A stretch of DNA of 64,000 nucleotides from Auricularia sp. M13 (GCA_037042915.1 CM073197.1:3038001-3102000); one strand, 5' to 3'; counted from the stretch's first letter, positions 11,109 through 24,300 are shown. The notes: generated by a model not told the origin, from the sequence alone. A program made the numbers and translations.

Positions 11109-12144
11109 TCAGATGGCAGAGATGACCTGCTGGCCCTTCCATTCCTCGCCTGGGCCCAGGGTAACCCAGTAGCTCGCCGTTCCAGGCTCCACGCACACAA
11201 ATCGTTCCCTGTACGTGCTGTTAGCCGCCAGCCAAACCCCAAGAGCAATGCGTCAATGTCGTACCATCCTCCGTCCTCCATGTCGCCAATCTTAGCTCCA
11301 GCATCCTTGCCAGGGTTCCAGACGACGACATCCTCAAAGCCGAGAGCGCGAACGTCCGCACCACCGCCTTCCCAGCGAACGGTGTACTTGCCGCCAGCGC
11401 GCTTATACACCCTGTCGGTGAACGAGCGGACGTCGACTTCCTGGCGCGTCTCCTTGCCCTCTACGCCTCCAGCAACCTTGTCGATGAACGTGAGGTTTGT
11501 GAGGGGCGCGATTGAGACCGAGGCAGATGGCGCAGCGAGATAGGTGTGCAGGAGGGCCTGGAAGTCAAAGCTCTGTCCGGACGCCGCAGTGTTCTTTACG
11601 GTGAGATCGGTGGTAAGCTGGTGTGCTGCCAGCGTGATCGTGTACGTGAGACTCCATGGGAATGCGAGCAATGCGTCTATCTCCGGGGTAGGCTTGAGAC
11701 CTGCAAGTATTACACTTAGCCGTGACGTCACGCATGACAGCGGTGCAATGTCTGACCCAATTGAACGCTGACCCCAGCGCTGGTGTCGAGCACAGTCGAG
11801 ACATAGTGCCAGTTTGAGCTGCGCGCAAACCCGTGCTGCGAGAATTTCTGATGCTCTGGGCGCGTCGGGGGGCCGAAGAATGGGAAAACGACGGGGATGC
11901 CGCCGCGCACGGGCTTAGAGCCGTCCAAGGCAGCCTTTGAGGAGACGAAGAGGCGCTCCTTTGGTGGAACGTCGTCTCTGCCTTCGCTGGGAGACTTCCA
12001 GGAGATGATCGTAGCGCCGTAGAGCAGCGCCGTGACTGATGCACCCTGGTACATTTCGTCAGCGAAACATTCATGTCTGACTGGAATAGAGCGTACGTTG
12101 GGGTGCGTCAGGGTTACCCTCGACCCAGTCACTTCTACAGGCAT
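11109..12144 (-). CDS. Glucose-6-phosphate 1-epimerase
   Basis: Hexose-6-phosphate mutarotase of the aldose-1-epimerase-like fold, interconverting alpha and beta glucose 6-phosphate in the cytosol (yeast YMR099C type). Three exons. Exon 1 from ATG 12142-12144 has SVTALLYGATIISWKSP, KPVRGGIPVVFPFFGPP and HGFARSSNW, the conserved sugar-phosphate site with its Arg and His. Exon 2 has EIDALLAFPWSLTYTITLA, FDFQALLHTYLA, VDVRSFTDRVYKRAG, VVVWNPGKDAGAKIGDM. Exon 3 ends ERFVCVEPGTASYWVTLGPG and GEEWKGQQVISAI with stop TGA at 11109-11111. Length about 300 residues, normal for the family. Confidence 0.9.
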
Positions 12145-12624
12145 AATACGATAGCGAGGTTGTTTAGGGCGAGGTTGATCTGAAAGTGAGATAGTAGATG
12201 AAAACGGAGATGCGGGCCGAGCCGTGCCGCTGTCACCCCGGACGTTCCTTCGCCAAGAATTTTATTGAACCAAACCAAACTTGCCCTGACAATCAGCTCA
12301 TGCAATAGATATAAATTTGAGATACACTGTATGGCCTATCTTCTCTTCATGTGCACGGTCGTTCCGCCGTACTCTAACCTTAGTGCTCCGCAAATGAGGA
12401 CGACCTCTAGCATTATTGAGAGGATAGTACCATGGAAAAAAGACTGCGAAGATAGTCTGGTATAACACTGTGTTTCCGGGAGTGTACTTTGGTCGTTTAT
12501 AACCCGTGGAAACGGGATTATGCCCCCATCCGGAAGCAACTACCACATCCGCGCCTCGTCTTTCCACCACGACCACCACCTCCTCCCCACTTCCATCCAA
12601 CTAGCTCTATCACTTACCAGCGTT
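12145..12624. other. Divergent promoter region
   Basis: Lies between the epimerase (minus) and the next plus-strand gene. TATAAAT at 12310-12316 is the only clear TATA-like word. No gene. Confidence 0.5.
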
Positions 12625-13539
12625 ATGACTCGCGAAAGCTCTCTCCCAGTGCCAGCCACCGGCACCGTCCACCTCTCCTATGGAAAGCAGAAGGTCACGC
12701 ACCAGAACCAGTCCATGTCGAAGCCATCGGGTCAGACAGATCGATCCTCATACCGCACGGTAAGATATGAGCTCATGTGCGCTGCAACAGGCTGAGTGTC
12801 GTTTAGTCGCAGCCGAGGTCGCACAGGGAGCCAGGCTTCCCCGAGCCGCGCGCTCAGCTCAACGAAGTGCAAGGCGAAGCTACAGTTCTCGCCCATCATG
12901 CCAGTCAACCATCCTCTACGAAGCGCTATCCGGCTATGTACAGGTACAGCGCATGGCAGACGGGGCCCGCGCTGGAGACTCTCCCCCGGCCGGCTAGTGC
13001 CTTGAACTCCCGCAACACGCACAATACTGCAGAGTACGATCGATTAAGTTCCTCTCGTACCTTCAACTTACTGTTTTCCAGTACCTTGCTGCAGAATGGT
13101 GCACCACTGCCAACTTTCAGCCCTCGGCCGAGCCCAGCACAGAAGGCCCGCGAGAGTTGGCAACGTCAGTTCGTGGAAGAACAGCTTAGGTGCACGCTCC
13201 TCGAGCTGGCCAGTATTCTTTCTCTGGACGCCATAAACCAGCCTCTCGCAAACGTCCGCCCTGTGGTCAATCAATACCGATCAGCTGCCTTGGTGCTCTG
13301 GATGCACATGACTGTTAGCGATATAAAGGGCAAAACGTTCTCGGTACACGATCTCTCGCCGACATATATCTTCGACCATTGGGCGAAGAGCTTGCTCCTT
13401 ACACGCGCCGAGCTGAATATCGTTGAGAAGGAGCTGGTGAGCACAAGGAGCCGTGTCCTTCTGGCCAAAGCGCCATGCTAACTTGAATGCGTTCTTCAGG
13501 CTCTCCTCTCTGCCAAGTGCGGCCTTCAGGCCCACTGAG
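12625..13539 (+). CDS. Uncharacterised protein, weakly cyclin-like C-terminus
   Basis: I do not firmly recognise this gene. Start ATG 12625-12627 (MTRESSLPVPATG). Intron 12760-12806 joins cleanly in phase 0 to SQPRSHREPGFPEPRAQ. A 48-base GT-AG intron (or read-through, both in frame) lies near 13035-13080. The next part has QKARESWQRQFVEEQL. The last joint gives TYIFDHWAKSLLLTRAELNI followed by VEKELALLSAKCGL, then stop TGA at 13537-13539. That segment resembles the TxxxxxWAxxxGLxxxELNxME stretch of Pho80-type cyclins, but no full cyclin box can be traced and the protein would end early for a cyclin. Function open. Confidence 0.4.
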
Positions 13540-14169
13540 CGGCACTCGCATGCCGCACACGTCGTGGTGGAAGTCGCGCCCACTACGACAAGGCTACACT
13601 ATATGCATCTACCCCACGCCAGTACCCGCCGTCTTCGGCATTCGTGCCTACGGCCTTCGACCAGTTACACCCACAGACCTTGACCCTCGCATATCTGAGT
13701 GAAATGACACTCGCGCGGGCAAGGCAGAGCTGGTCTCTAGCTATCTTCGGACGACAAAGCCTGTGAAGGAAACTCGGACGAGTCGCCCTTCCCCAGTCGC
13801 CCGCGCTGCACCGACCTTATGACTATGCGACTCCAATTACTTCCTCTTCTTCTGACTTGCCGTGATATCCCCCGTCCTCGTCTGCTGATCGCCCACTGTA
13901 CAACCCCCCCCCCCCCCCTCCATCCCGGTCTCCCTCAACATACACGACGTCTGAATCTGGTCCACTTTCGAGCTTTCCAAAACCGACGTAAACTCTTGTA
14001 CTGCAGCAGGAAATCCTAATGCATTACTTGCTGCGATTCGTCTGAAACAAGGAAAGCTTTACGCGGGATCTATCTCATCTAATCGACTCTCCGGATCGCC
14101 GTGACGCGAATCCTGCTTAAGTCCGCTTCGGAGCGTAATCACCTTTTCCCTCGTCCTCGGTCACTGATA
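13540..14169. other. Intergenic with a 15-base poly-C run
   Basis: No gene recognised. An uninterrupted run of 15 C lies at 13904-13918 in a CT-rich tract, probably part of the promoter of the DUF7918 gene that follows. Confidence 0.6.
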
Positions 14170-16021
14170 ATGTTGACGCACAGGGGTGCGCGCTACATAC
14201 GCGCCCACGGAATATGCGAAGCTGATATCCCTTAATCTAGGCTTCGAAGCGTCCATAGTCTCCGAGGGAATCGTCCTGGACACTCACAGCCCTCAGACCG
14301 AGGACGGCACGGCGACGGGCTGGGTAGCGAGCAGGGTCAACCAGGTGAGCACGCGGCCACCGGATATTAAGGGATTAAATTAACCTTATAATGTGATTTC
14401 AAACCTAGAATTTCGCCCTGCGCGTGCACCAGAAGGACTCGCGCCGGCTGCCATTTCACGCCAAAATATTCATCGACGGCCAGCCCGTCAGCCACGGCGT
14501 ATGTGTAGGCGGCAAGCGTACCACTATACCCAGCAATTTGCTCAAGTATCCGGGCTCGGACAATGTCTTCATATTCTATGCCCTCCGTACGCCGGCGCCT
14601 AGTAGCGCCGGCTCGAACTACTACAACCCGGAGGACGCGCTCTCTGAGACTGGCACCATTCGACTGGAATTACGCCGCTTCGAGCAGCCCGAGGGCGCGC
14701 TTAACCCCAAGTGAGTCGAAGATCATTGTGGCGAACTCCTTTCATGACTCTTGCACCCCAGTATACACCCAGTGACCTCAAATCCTTGCGCCGTATTTTT
14801 GTTCAGGTATCGTACGCTATGTAAGTCGTCTAAAATTGCTCTGCTATGTACTGATTGCTATGAAATTTAGCATTCTTGAAGAACAATGGGCTCATCACCC
14901 CACAAACTGAAGATCTGTCGGTCGATGACGGCGCAGACGACGACGGAGACTCGATTAGAACGGAACGCCCAGCAAATATTGACGTGGACGAGCCTGTGCA
15001 GGACATGGACATCGAGATGGAAGGGGAAGGGCAGCAGAGCAGCCCAACCGACAGCTCGGCCTACGACCCCGCCCTGTTCGAGGACCATCCGACCTTCCCG
15101 CAATCTGGAGCAGCGGGTGACGCTGTGGACGAGTCCGCGACGTCTGTGGACAGCGACGACGGCCCTGTCGTCGACCAGGATGTGCAGCTCCCGCAGTCGA
15201 CCGCGTCCGAGATATTCCAGCGCTCAGTCGCCGATGTGAGTTTGTCTCAGCTCAATTTCTGCACACCTTAGTCGCTTATTCTTGTTCAGTCGCAATGTGA
15301 CATGGCCTCGTTCATGCAGAACCTGCGCAAGGGCGAGGGTCATCTCTTCGATCACGTCGGCCGCTGGCAAGCGGGCATGCAGCTGTCCGAGGCGCATGCG
15401 GCGGCCGAGAGCCATTTCCAGGCGGCGAGCCCTGTCGTCGTCCATGCGCCAGCTCCAACTATACCCGGTTATCCGCCGCTCTTCGCGCACCCGCCCAAGC
15501 CAGACGAGGAGCTGCGCGATGATCCAGACCTGCTCGAACTAGAGGTATCTGCAGCCGTGTCCACCTGTATTGTGGATGATACTGACAATGACTGCAGGTC
15601 GAGCATGACGACCAGCGTGTGGCGCTTGAGCGCAGGCTGCTCACCAACGGCCAGAAGCGGCAGCTGAACGAACTACGAGAGTCGAAGCGGCGCGATGTCC
15701 GCCGCCGCTTTAACCGTGACATGTCGGAGGAGAATCTCTGCCTGGACGCCGTGGAGGACGACGCGGAGGTGCAATTGCTCAAGGTGGGTTTCAACATCCT
15801 TGCATTCGTTATGCTGACCGCTTGCAGGAGAAGCACGCGCAGGAGCAGGCGAATTTGGAGCGCCATATCCTGTTGCACACGCAGAAGCGCGACATGACCC
15901 GGCTCGTGGAACGCAAACGCGCGGAACGCGAGTCTGCGCACGGGCGTCTGCGCCGCAGGGAACGCATCGCGCTGTCGATGCACGAGGCCGCCGCGCGGCA
16001 GCGCATCAAGCGCGAGCCTTG
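14170..16021 (+). CDS. DUF7918 domain protein 1, with basic coiled-coil tail
   Basis: DUF7918 is a basidiomycete-expanded domain of unknown function. The start at 14170 was chosen because a 60-base intron after MLTHRG joins to FEASIVSEGIVLDTHSPQ, giving the family's ML...GF..I opening; the paralog at 42881-44175 has the same intron. The domain continues TGWVASRVNQ, FALRVHQKDSRRLPFHAK, IFIDGQPVSHGVCVGGKR and ends SETGTIRLELRRFE. A long acidic, low-complexity segment follows (about 14880-15230), then FMQNLRKGEGHLFDHVGRW, and finally a basic helical tail rich in Arg/Glu (15600-16018, RLVERKRAERESAHGRLRRR) that could form a coiled coil. Stop TGA 16019-16021. At least six short introns. Nuclear role is only a guess from the basic tail. 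Confidence 0.75.
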
Positions 16022-16327
16022 ACGGTCTTTCTTATGTCCTGCATATGCTCCCATGTTCTTGCTACTCATGAAACTTCCCATTACTCACATAGCTGCCGAT
16101 CCAACCAAACAGACATGCCTATTAGCCTAAATTCAAATCTGCATGCCCTTCCCTTCCTCCAAATCTCCTCCTCGAATACTGATAAACCAAACTCACCCGC
16201 CCTCGAGCGTACTGTACCTACAGTGTACCTTGCAATCCTAAATTATCAACATCGCAGTGATATGATATGATCTGCAGTGCTGCGACGCATGTGAATTCCA
16301 ACACCGCGTCTCTTGACCTCGTCAACC

Positions 16328-18349
16328 ATGTCGACGCCGTCGCCGACTCCAGAGTCTCCCAGCTGGCGCAGCTATCTGCGATGGCTTCCCAGGCGGCTTG
16401 TACCAGCCCAGTACGACGAGCTGCCCGACACACACCCAGTCAAAATCGCGGCGCGTACCTACGCGCTCGCGCTGTCCCTATCGCTGGCCCCCGCCATATT
16501 ACCCCAGATCCTCTCAGGCAAGCTCACGCCGTCGCCCAAGCTGCGCGCCGCGCTCGCCAGGGAGCTGTCGATCACGGGGTTCCCCACGGCCATGGTCGTC
16601 GCGCTCGGCGGCGGCGCCGCGCTCGAGCAGTGGTGGACGGGCAGCAGCGGCTCGGATACCCGGCGCAAACGCGACTCGCTCGTCGCGCACGCGCTCAGCT
16701 CTGCTCTGGCTATGGGCCTCATGGATTTGCAACGCAAGGCCTCTACGCATGGCATTCTGGCGGCACCGAGGAAAGGCGCTGCACGGAGCTCGCCCACGCT
16801 GGACTTGACTCTGTTGCTTCTTGTTCGTGCGCTCGACTCTGCCGTTCAGGGATGGATACGCAGGCAGCAGGCCAAGTCGTCCAACCCGAAGCACGCTCAG
16901 CGCATAAAGTGGCTGGACGCGCAGCTGGATGGTCTGCTATTCTGGTTGTGCTCAACAAGGTACGAAGTTTTTGGTTGTGCTATATGTGGGGGGTATCACG
17001 GTGCCCGCAATGACGCTCAATGCGAGGGTGACGATGGGCTGCAACACGCTATCGCGACCTGTGGCGGCGTAACGCGTCTCCGCGTCGCAACGGCTCGCAA
17101 CTGTATCATTGCGAATTTTCATTGCGAGCATCGTGACATCGTCTTGCGAGGTCGCTGTGATACTCTCTTATGGCTTCACCAACGCTCATAGATCGGTTAC
17201 TGACGAGTTATGCGCAGAATCATGTGGTCATTCCTATATGCGCCGGAGCGTCTGCCGAGGTCCTACGTGCGATGGTGAGCAGTCAAGCAACGATTCTAAC
17301 AGTTCGCTCATTACTATACAGGATAAATGCGTTGGCTCGTATAGACCCTCGATTGCTGCTCGTTCTGAGGGCCGTCAAGGACCGCAAATGGGTCTACGGC
17401 CGCGCAGCGAGTCCCCCTGAATCCGAGCTCATAACATCCCTCGCGACGTCCATGGGCCTCCCAGCGGACTGGGGAAACCCTCGTCTGCTGCCTGACCATT
17501 CCGGTCCGTCGGCGGACGTCGCGTGGGCGAAACTGGGCGTGACGAACCGCGCGGGCGTGGGCGGCCTTCCCTGCGAGCTCATCCACGGGAGCCAGTACGG
17601 CTCGTCGTGCACGTACAACGCGACCGCGCGCGCGGCGCACAGCTTCTTCCAGGCGCTGGCGATCTACGCGCCGGTGCACGCGCTCCCCGTGCTCCTCGCG
17701 CCCGCGCGCCGCGCGCGTCTCCTGGCGAACCCGAGCGGCGTGCTGGCACGCACGGCGCTGAACGCGACGCGCAGCGCGGCGTTCCTCAGCACGTTCATCG
17801 GGCTCATCTGGGTGGCCATCTGCGCGGGGCGCACGGTCGTCGTCCCGCGCGTGCCTGGCTTGCGGCTGCGCGTCGGGCACCAGTTCCTCGACGGGCCGTA
17901 TGGCGCGATACTCGCGGGCTGCGCGGCGTGCGGCGCGAGCATCTTCATCGAGACGCCTGGCCGGCGCGGCGAGATCGCGCTGTATGTCATGCCGCGTGCC
18001 GTGCGCTCGCTGCTCCCCGGCTCGTGGGTCGCGCGAGATAACCGACCTGCGCGCTTGGCTGAACGGTATGTTGCTCGCTGCTCATACGCGTGCGGATGCG
18101 AACTGATTCTCTTCTTCTAGGACTGTTGCCGTCATCAGTCTCGCGTGGCTTGCGATGGCTGCGACGCACGACTCCGGCTCTTTGAGAGGGTTGTCACGCT
18201 GGGCGTTGACCTTCATCTACCGCGGCAGGGCGCCCAATGGTGCAGTAACACCCAAGGGTACAGTGACGCCTGCAGGAACAGTAACACCCAAGCGCTCCGA
18301 AGTTGAGCGACCCGCAATTATCGTCCAGGAGGCTTCGCCAGCCAACTAA
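16328..18349 (+). CDS. TMEM135-like multi-pass membrane protein
   Basis: Resembles fungal proteins carrying the TMEM135 N-terminal/Cys-rich type regions; the animal protein sits in peroxisomes and mitochondria. Start ATG 16328-16330 (MSTPSPTPESPSWRSYLRWL). Exon 1 ends at LFWLCSTR. A long intron of about 250 bases (about 16961-17215) precedes IMWSFLYAPERLPRSYVRW, followed by a short intron and the main exon. That exon has DPRLLLVLRAVKDRKWVYG, the Cys-containing GGLPCELIHGSQYGSSCTYN, then hydrophobic stretches ALPVLLAPARRA, STFIGLIWVAICAG and FIETPGRRGEIALYVMPRA, the last typical of the family. Final exon ends VQEASPAN, stop 18347-18349, after a short TP-rich repeat (VTPKGTVTPAGTVTPK). Function inferred from family only. 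Confidence 0.7.
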
Positions 18350-19313
18350 ATTATCTGCGGCACTCGTGTATAGACGGCACACCTTCGCTCATGGATCTCG
18401 AGGCGTCCACAACGGACTGCCAAAAGCAGGGTTTCGCCTTTCTTTGTAACTTTGGGCTGGTTCTTGCGTGTTTCCCACGGTACGCTGGTCTGTGTATTCT
18501 CCTGCACATCATGGCTGACAATAACTGCTGCAGGCCCGTAAATACCGTACAAAAGCCCAAGTATTAATGATGGAACTCGTAAATAGACCACATTGCCATG
18601 CACTTGCTACGTGGAGACCTCAGGGGACTTGAAGACGAACCGTCAAAACCTCAGTTTCCCCTTCCATGGAATTCGGCATCGGCTCTTCTGACTTTCTCCA
18701 GTTATCTTTAGCTGACCTTTTTCGAGACCCTGCTCCTGCCTGCCGATGTTGCTCCTCAGGTGGACACGAATGACGCTCGCTCCCGAGTCGCATGATGAAT
18801 GTGTCAACGCTTCCTGAGGCGCAGCTGACCCTTGGGCGAGTGCTAACAGAATCCACTGCGAGTTAGCGGCACTGCTTGCGTGGCACGCTCTCAGCCGCCT
18901 CTCCCTCCAGGCGCTCGTTGGGCAACAAGATATACCCACGGTGAGTCGCTTCTTTTCAAAGCTCAGGTTCTCATCAGTTTTCTTCGAGGAGAATGTCGCG
19001 TTTCGACTGGAGGGACCGCGTGCGTTGTCATTCGTGCCCGCCTTCCCCAGAGTGCGGCAGCTGTAGGCTGTAATCGTAACGCGGGGGACAGGAATAAGCG
19101 TCGCCTTCTCCGCCCGGCGCCTCTTGTCCTGGACACATTCTGGTCTTGCGCACGGCTGCTCCTCGGGATTCTGGCCAGTGTGTCTGCGTGGGCGCTGTCC
19201 AGCAGCGTTCGTTGTGCCATGCATTTCTCCGTGGGGCGTATAAAACATGGCCTGCGGCCCTGCGTCGTTACCCCAGCAACACAGGCTCAATCGGCACAGG
19301 CACTCGAAGAACG
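18350..19313. promoter_or_regulatory. Cellobiohydrolase upstream region
   Basis: About 960 bases without a gene, leading into the GH7 gene. GTGGGG at 19231-19236 next to the TATA box and CTGGAG near 19008 fit the SYGGRG consensus of Cre1/CreA carbon-catabolite repressors; such short words occur often by chance, so their role is inference. Confidence 0.4.
19239..19245 (+). promoter_or_regulatory. TATA box of the GH7 gene
   Basis: TATAAAA 69 bases before the start codon, in the usual position for a strongly expressed fungal secreted-enzyme gene. It supports the start chosen at 19314. Confidence 0.7.
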
Positions 19314-21085
19314 ATGTTCCCAGCAGTCGCTCTCCTCTCCTTCGCCCTCGCGGCGGTACGCGCGCAGCAGGTCGGCACGAACACGGCGGAGAGCCACCCC
19401 AAGCTCACTTGGTCGCGCTGCACTGCCTCGGGATGCACCCAGCAGAACGGTGAGTTCTAGTGCTTTAGTTGACCAGCGAGTTTCCTTACTGACGCACGGT
19501 AATAAAGGCGCTATCGTCTTGGACGCCAACTGGCGCTGGCTGCACACCACGACGGGCTACACGAACTGCTACACCGGCAACTCGTGGAACACGACGCTCT
19601 GCCCCGACGGCGCGACGTGCGCGGCCAACTGCGCGCTCGACGGCGCAGACTACTCCGGCACCTACGGCATCACGACCAGCGGCAACGCGCTCACGCTCAA
19701 GTTCGTGACGCAGAGCCAGCAGAAGAACATCGGCTCGCGCGTGTACCTCATGGCGAGCGACACGGAATACGAGATGTTCAACCTGCTCAACTCCGAGTTC
19801 ACCTTCGACGTCGACGTGTCCAACCTGCCCTGCGGTCTCAACGGCGCCGTCTACTTCTCGGCCATGGACGCCGACGGCGGCATGTCCAAATTCTCCACCA
19901 ACAAGGCTGGCGCCAAGTACGGAACTGGCTACTGCGACTCGCAGTGCCCGCACGACATCAAGTTTATCAACGGCGAGGTAGGCGACACGACCTTCGGCTT
20001 CCTGCTTGCTGCTGACATATCTTCCAGGCTAACGTCGCCGGCTGGACTCCTTCGCCGAGCGACAGCAACGCCGGGTCGGGCACTGCTGGAGCTTGCTGCG
20101 CGGAGATGGACATCTGGGAGGCCAACAGCATCAGCGCTGCTGTATGTTCTTTTCAATTCCTCCACGCGAGGCAGTGCTGACTTTCGCGAAGGTCACCCCT
20201 CATCCTTGCACTGGTACCGGTCTCCAGAAGTGCACTAGCCCGACGGAGTGCGGTGACGGCGACAACCGCGCGACTGGTATCTGCGACAAGGACGGGTGCG
20301 ACTTCAACTCGTTCCGCATGGGCGACAAGTCCTTCTACGGCCCTGGCATGACCGTCGACACCAAGCAGAAGATCACCGTCGTCACCCAGTTCCTGACCAC
20401 CGGCAACTCGACCACTGGCCCGCTCACTGAAATCCGTCGCCTGTATGTCCAGAACGGCAACGTAATCCAGAACTCCAAGACCAACATCGCCGGAATGGCT
20501 ACCTTCGACTCTATCACCGAGGACTTCTGCGACGCGCAGAAGACCGCGTTCCAGGACACGCAGAGCTTCCAGAACCACGGTGGTCTGGAGCAGATGGGCG
20601 CCGCCATGGCGAAGGGCATGGTCCTCGTTCTCTCCGTCTGGGACGACCACGACGTCAACATGCTGTGGCTCGACTCGACCTACCCCACCGACCAGGACCC
20701 CACCAAGCCCGGCATTGCGCGCGGCACTTGCTCGACGACCTCCGGCCAGCCCACTGATGTCGAGGCGAACGCCGCCAACATCCAGGTCACGTACTCGAAC
20801 ATCCGCTTCGGCTCCATCGGCTCGACCTATACCGGCGCCGCCGCCAACCCCGCGCCCCCGACGTCGACGTCGTCGACTGGCAACTCCGGCACGACCACTT
20901 CGTCCGCTCCCCAGCCTACGCAGACCAAGTTCGGTCAGTGCGGCGGCACAGGCTTCACGTGAGTCCTCTTGAGTCTGTTCCACGAGCTTACGGGCTGACT
21001 CGACTTGTCCAGCGGCCCAACTGTCTGCGCTGCGGGCTCGACCTGCACGCCGGTCGCCCCGCCATACTATAGCCAATGTCTGTAA
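19314..21085 (+). CDS. cbh1: GH7 cellobiohydrolase with C-terminal CBM1
   Basis: Secreted exo-acting cellulase (reducing-end cellobiohydrolase I type) releasing cellobiose from crystalline cellulose. Five exons, all with GT-AG introns (about 19449-19507, 19978-20028, 20141-20192, 20959-21012). Signal peptide [19 protein letters not shown], then [20 protein letters not shown]. Catalytic motif EMDIWEAN in exon 3 holds nucleophile Glu, assisting Asp and acid/base Glu. [20 protein letters not shown] and TYPTDQDP are typical of the tunnel-forming CBH subgroup. A short Ser/Thr/Pro linker ([17 protein letters not shown]) leads to a CBM1, [20 protein letters not shown] to PYYSQCL, with its four cysteines. 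Stop TAA 21083-21085. Length about 510 residues, as expected. Intact. Confidence 0.97.
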
Positions 21086-21303
21086 ATGCGACGGTCGCAA
21101 GACGTGTCTTGTATAATAATGCGTCGTTTGTACATATCGGCTTGGCTATTAACCATCTGAAAGCGCTACATAAACGTAAACCTAGAGGGCATGAGTGTTC
21201 AGAGTGCAGCGAAAACAAGAATAATGGTGCAATTCTATGCTACAGTCTATGATTGACAAATCTTGTACATGACTGTCCGTGATGTTCGATGAAGGCAAAA
21301 GAG

Positions 21304-24300
21304 CTACTTGTCTACACGTCTGCGTGCGTTATACTGTCGGACGACGCGCGATATTTGGTTGAAGAACCACTCCTTGCTGGTGGGCTTCGGAATGTGTACA
21401 AATCGGTCACGGTACGAGCCTTCCTTGTCCTTGAACAAGATACCGGTGTCCTCGATGTTGACCGCCGTCACACTCGAGAAGGGCATGTCCCACTCGAGCT
21501 TCAGTCTTCGCGACCAGAATGCTAATACTCGAGACGTCGTGAGTAACACGACACTGTCGCCCTCTGGCAATTCTGCGTGGGTGTCTATCTGAGCGTGACG
21601 AAAAGCAAATGACGAGTTGTCCATACCGATATGTGCGACGTATGATTCACGCTTGTATCTCCCGTGCTCCAGGTCGCGAAGCCAAGACTGACCGAGCGCC
21701 TCTCGAGGCGAATACGGCTATAGCATGCATTAGAAATTCTAGTAGAATCAGCAGACATTGAAAATGCACCACTAAGACGCCATCTGCAGGTACGAGCCGC
21801 GCCTGTCACCCAATTGTCAGCATAGTGTTAACGAGCCGACAAATTGAAGACGACGTACATATCTCACGCGATCGCGATTTGGACGGTCAAATACCGTCGT
21901 CGTGTTTCGGATGCCTGTATGTATTTTAGAGGACTCTACGCTGACGCGATGCAGGCTAACCCTCGGCCACGTTTGAGGCGAGATCGAAAACGCCAACTAC
22001 AGGCTTCGTTACTGCTCCGACGAGGCCTTGACCAACGCCCTTGAAGAAGCCAAACGCTCCGCCAGATTCTGCTCCCTCGATGGGTTTGAGCTGCATCAGG
22101 CATCAAATTATTTATCTAGAGACCAACGGAGTGAGGAAGCGCACCACCAAGCCTTCGGCGCCGCTTCTAACACTCGTGGCAAAGGCTTCTGCGCCGGCCG
22201 CAACGCCGTAGCTGGCAGACGGTGAGTCAATGAAACGCAAATCTGCGGAAACATACATTGCGTGACGAGGTTTGTTGCGCCGTTGATTCAGTCGCCGCTG
22301 GTTCTGATACTCCGAATCCAACGTAGCCGCAGATATCCCTACCAAGGCTTAGTAACTGTGACAAAGCCTCGAGTCTACACTCACCCTTGCCTATGCTACC
22401 CGTGACCTTCGTGACAGTATCAGACAGCCCAAAGACCGTCTTCTTGACAAAGCTTGCGGCGCCCTTCGCGATGCCAGCTCCAAGGTCTGTATTGCCGTGC
22501 ACGACGCCATGGAACGGCTCGTAGAAGACGTCCTTAACACCGGAGCTGACATTCGTGAAGAGCCCAACGGGGTTGCCAATGATATCTGCGGAGAACAGAA
22601 CGCGATAGAGCTGTCGAAGTACTTCCTGCTTGTAGTGGTAAATAATGCGGGTCTGCAGCTCTGGCACTGTTAAGCGCATGTCCTTGATGGCCAACGCGTT
22701 CATCCGGAGGGCAGCATCGTTTATGTTGCCGGCAGCCATGGTCAGAGCGTTCAAGATAACAGCCAAAGGATTGTCAGTCGCAAGTCTTGGAATTCCGACA
22801 TTAGCCAGGCTGACGACAGGCAAGTTCAAACTGACTTTTCATCTGCATTGACGTGTTCGGTGCGCATGAACGAGATCGAAAGCTGAATTGGCTGCAGTTC
22901 GAGAACCTCGAAGTAGAGTTCTTGCCCATCTTTCGATGGACCTGAAGGCTCTGGAATATCACCGGCGCTTTGAATGAGGACGCTGAGGTATGGTGAGCAA
23001 TATGCAGTATGAGGTGAGGTTGATATACCTCTCCTGCTCCTGCTCCCACGAAGCCCCCTTCAGCTTGGTGAGGTCATACACGGCAAAGAGGAAGTCTTCG
23101 TCCAACTGGATGGACAAAGCTTGCAGCAGAATAGACGCATATTTGACGAAGGTTACACCGTGATCTTTGGCATATCAGTCTGTATCAGCCAAGGTCTATT
23201 GGCGCGGACTTACCCTGATCATTGAGCACAATGAGAGACACCTGGATGGTCGGCGGCGCTCCAATAGGGCTATTATTCCGCGAGAGAGGCGTCGGCTGGA
23301 GAACAACGGGGTAAAGAGCCTCTTGGAGTTGGTTGTCGAGCTGAATGTTTTGGCAGCTGAACCTGATTCCCTGCGACGTGGACGACATCGAATATTCGAC
23401 GTGGATGCCTTGCAACGTGAGATAGACGACTTCTATTAGCCGTTTGTTGATGAGGGAAATCCCAAGCCCGTCGAAATCAACCTTGAAGATGAAGGTCGGT
23501 AATGCATCTTGTGTTACGGCCTCGAAGCCTTCTACGCTCGACAGTGTATCTTGACGACTCAACGTGCCAACGGCAGATCGTCGTGGCTTGTATAAGCTCG
23601 TTTCCGCACGGTAAGGGGATATCGTCAGAATCTGACGCTTGCCATCGGCACGGACATCGATGGAAACTGCTGCGCGGCGCCTGTCGCCCCTAGCGTCGGG
23701 GGGTAACTAGAGCAGAGTATAGCTCAGTACTACGCTCGATGTACTCAGCGTAATCGGCTTACAGGGAATTCGAATGGAGGCAGATTGCCAATTTCCAAGA
23801 TGTCGACCTCGCGGACGCGTCCGTTGATGAAGAGCGTGAGTTTCTTGTCGGGGGAAGCGGGGAAGTCCCAAGCGTAGTCAAGAGCCGACTTGGGAGGAAG
23901 GATGTACGTATGTGCAAGCCTCGGCTTCTGCCAGTCAGCCAACGTGAGTTGCCTATCTTCGTCCTATGGCCGCAGTGAGCAGGTATTCCAGAATATCATG
24001 TAGATTTTGCACTAACTGTTTGCGCCATCTTGATCGTATATTGGCTGTGATTTTCGATCGTGAAGGGCCATCGGCTCGTCTCGCGATGCAGGACGATGAA
24101 AATTGTTGCGCCTTCGACCAGAACATCTGCACGAAGCAAGTGCTCGTTGTCCTGATTGCCAGGCGACGTCATGCGCATGTGCACAGACCCAATATTTTCG
24201 ATGTTGATTGGCGAACACCTGCGCTACGGGTGAGCAAGCTTGTTGAACTCGTGCTCAACAACTACCATTTGGTATTGAGGCCAGGGTAAGCAAATGTGAG

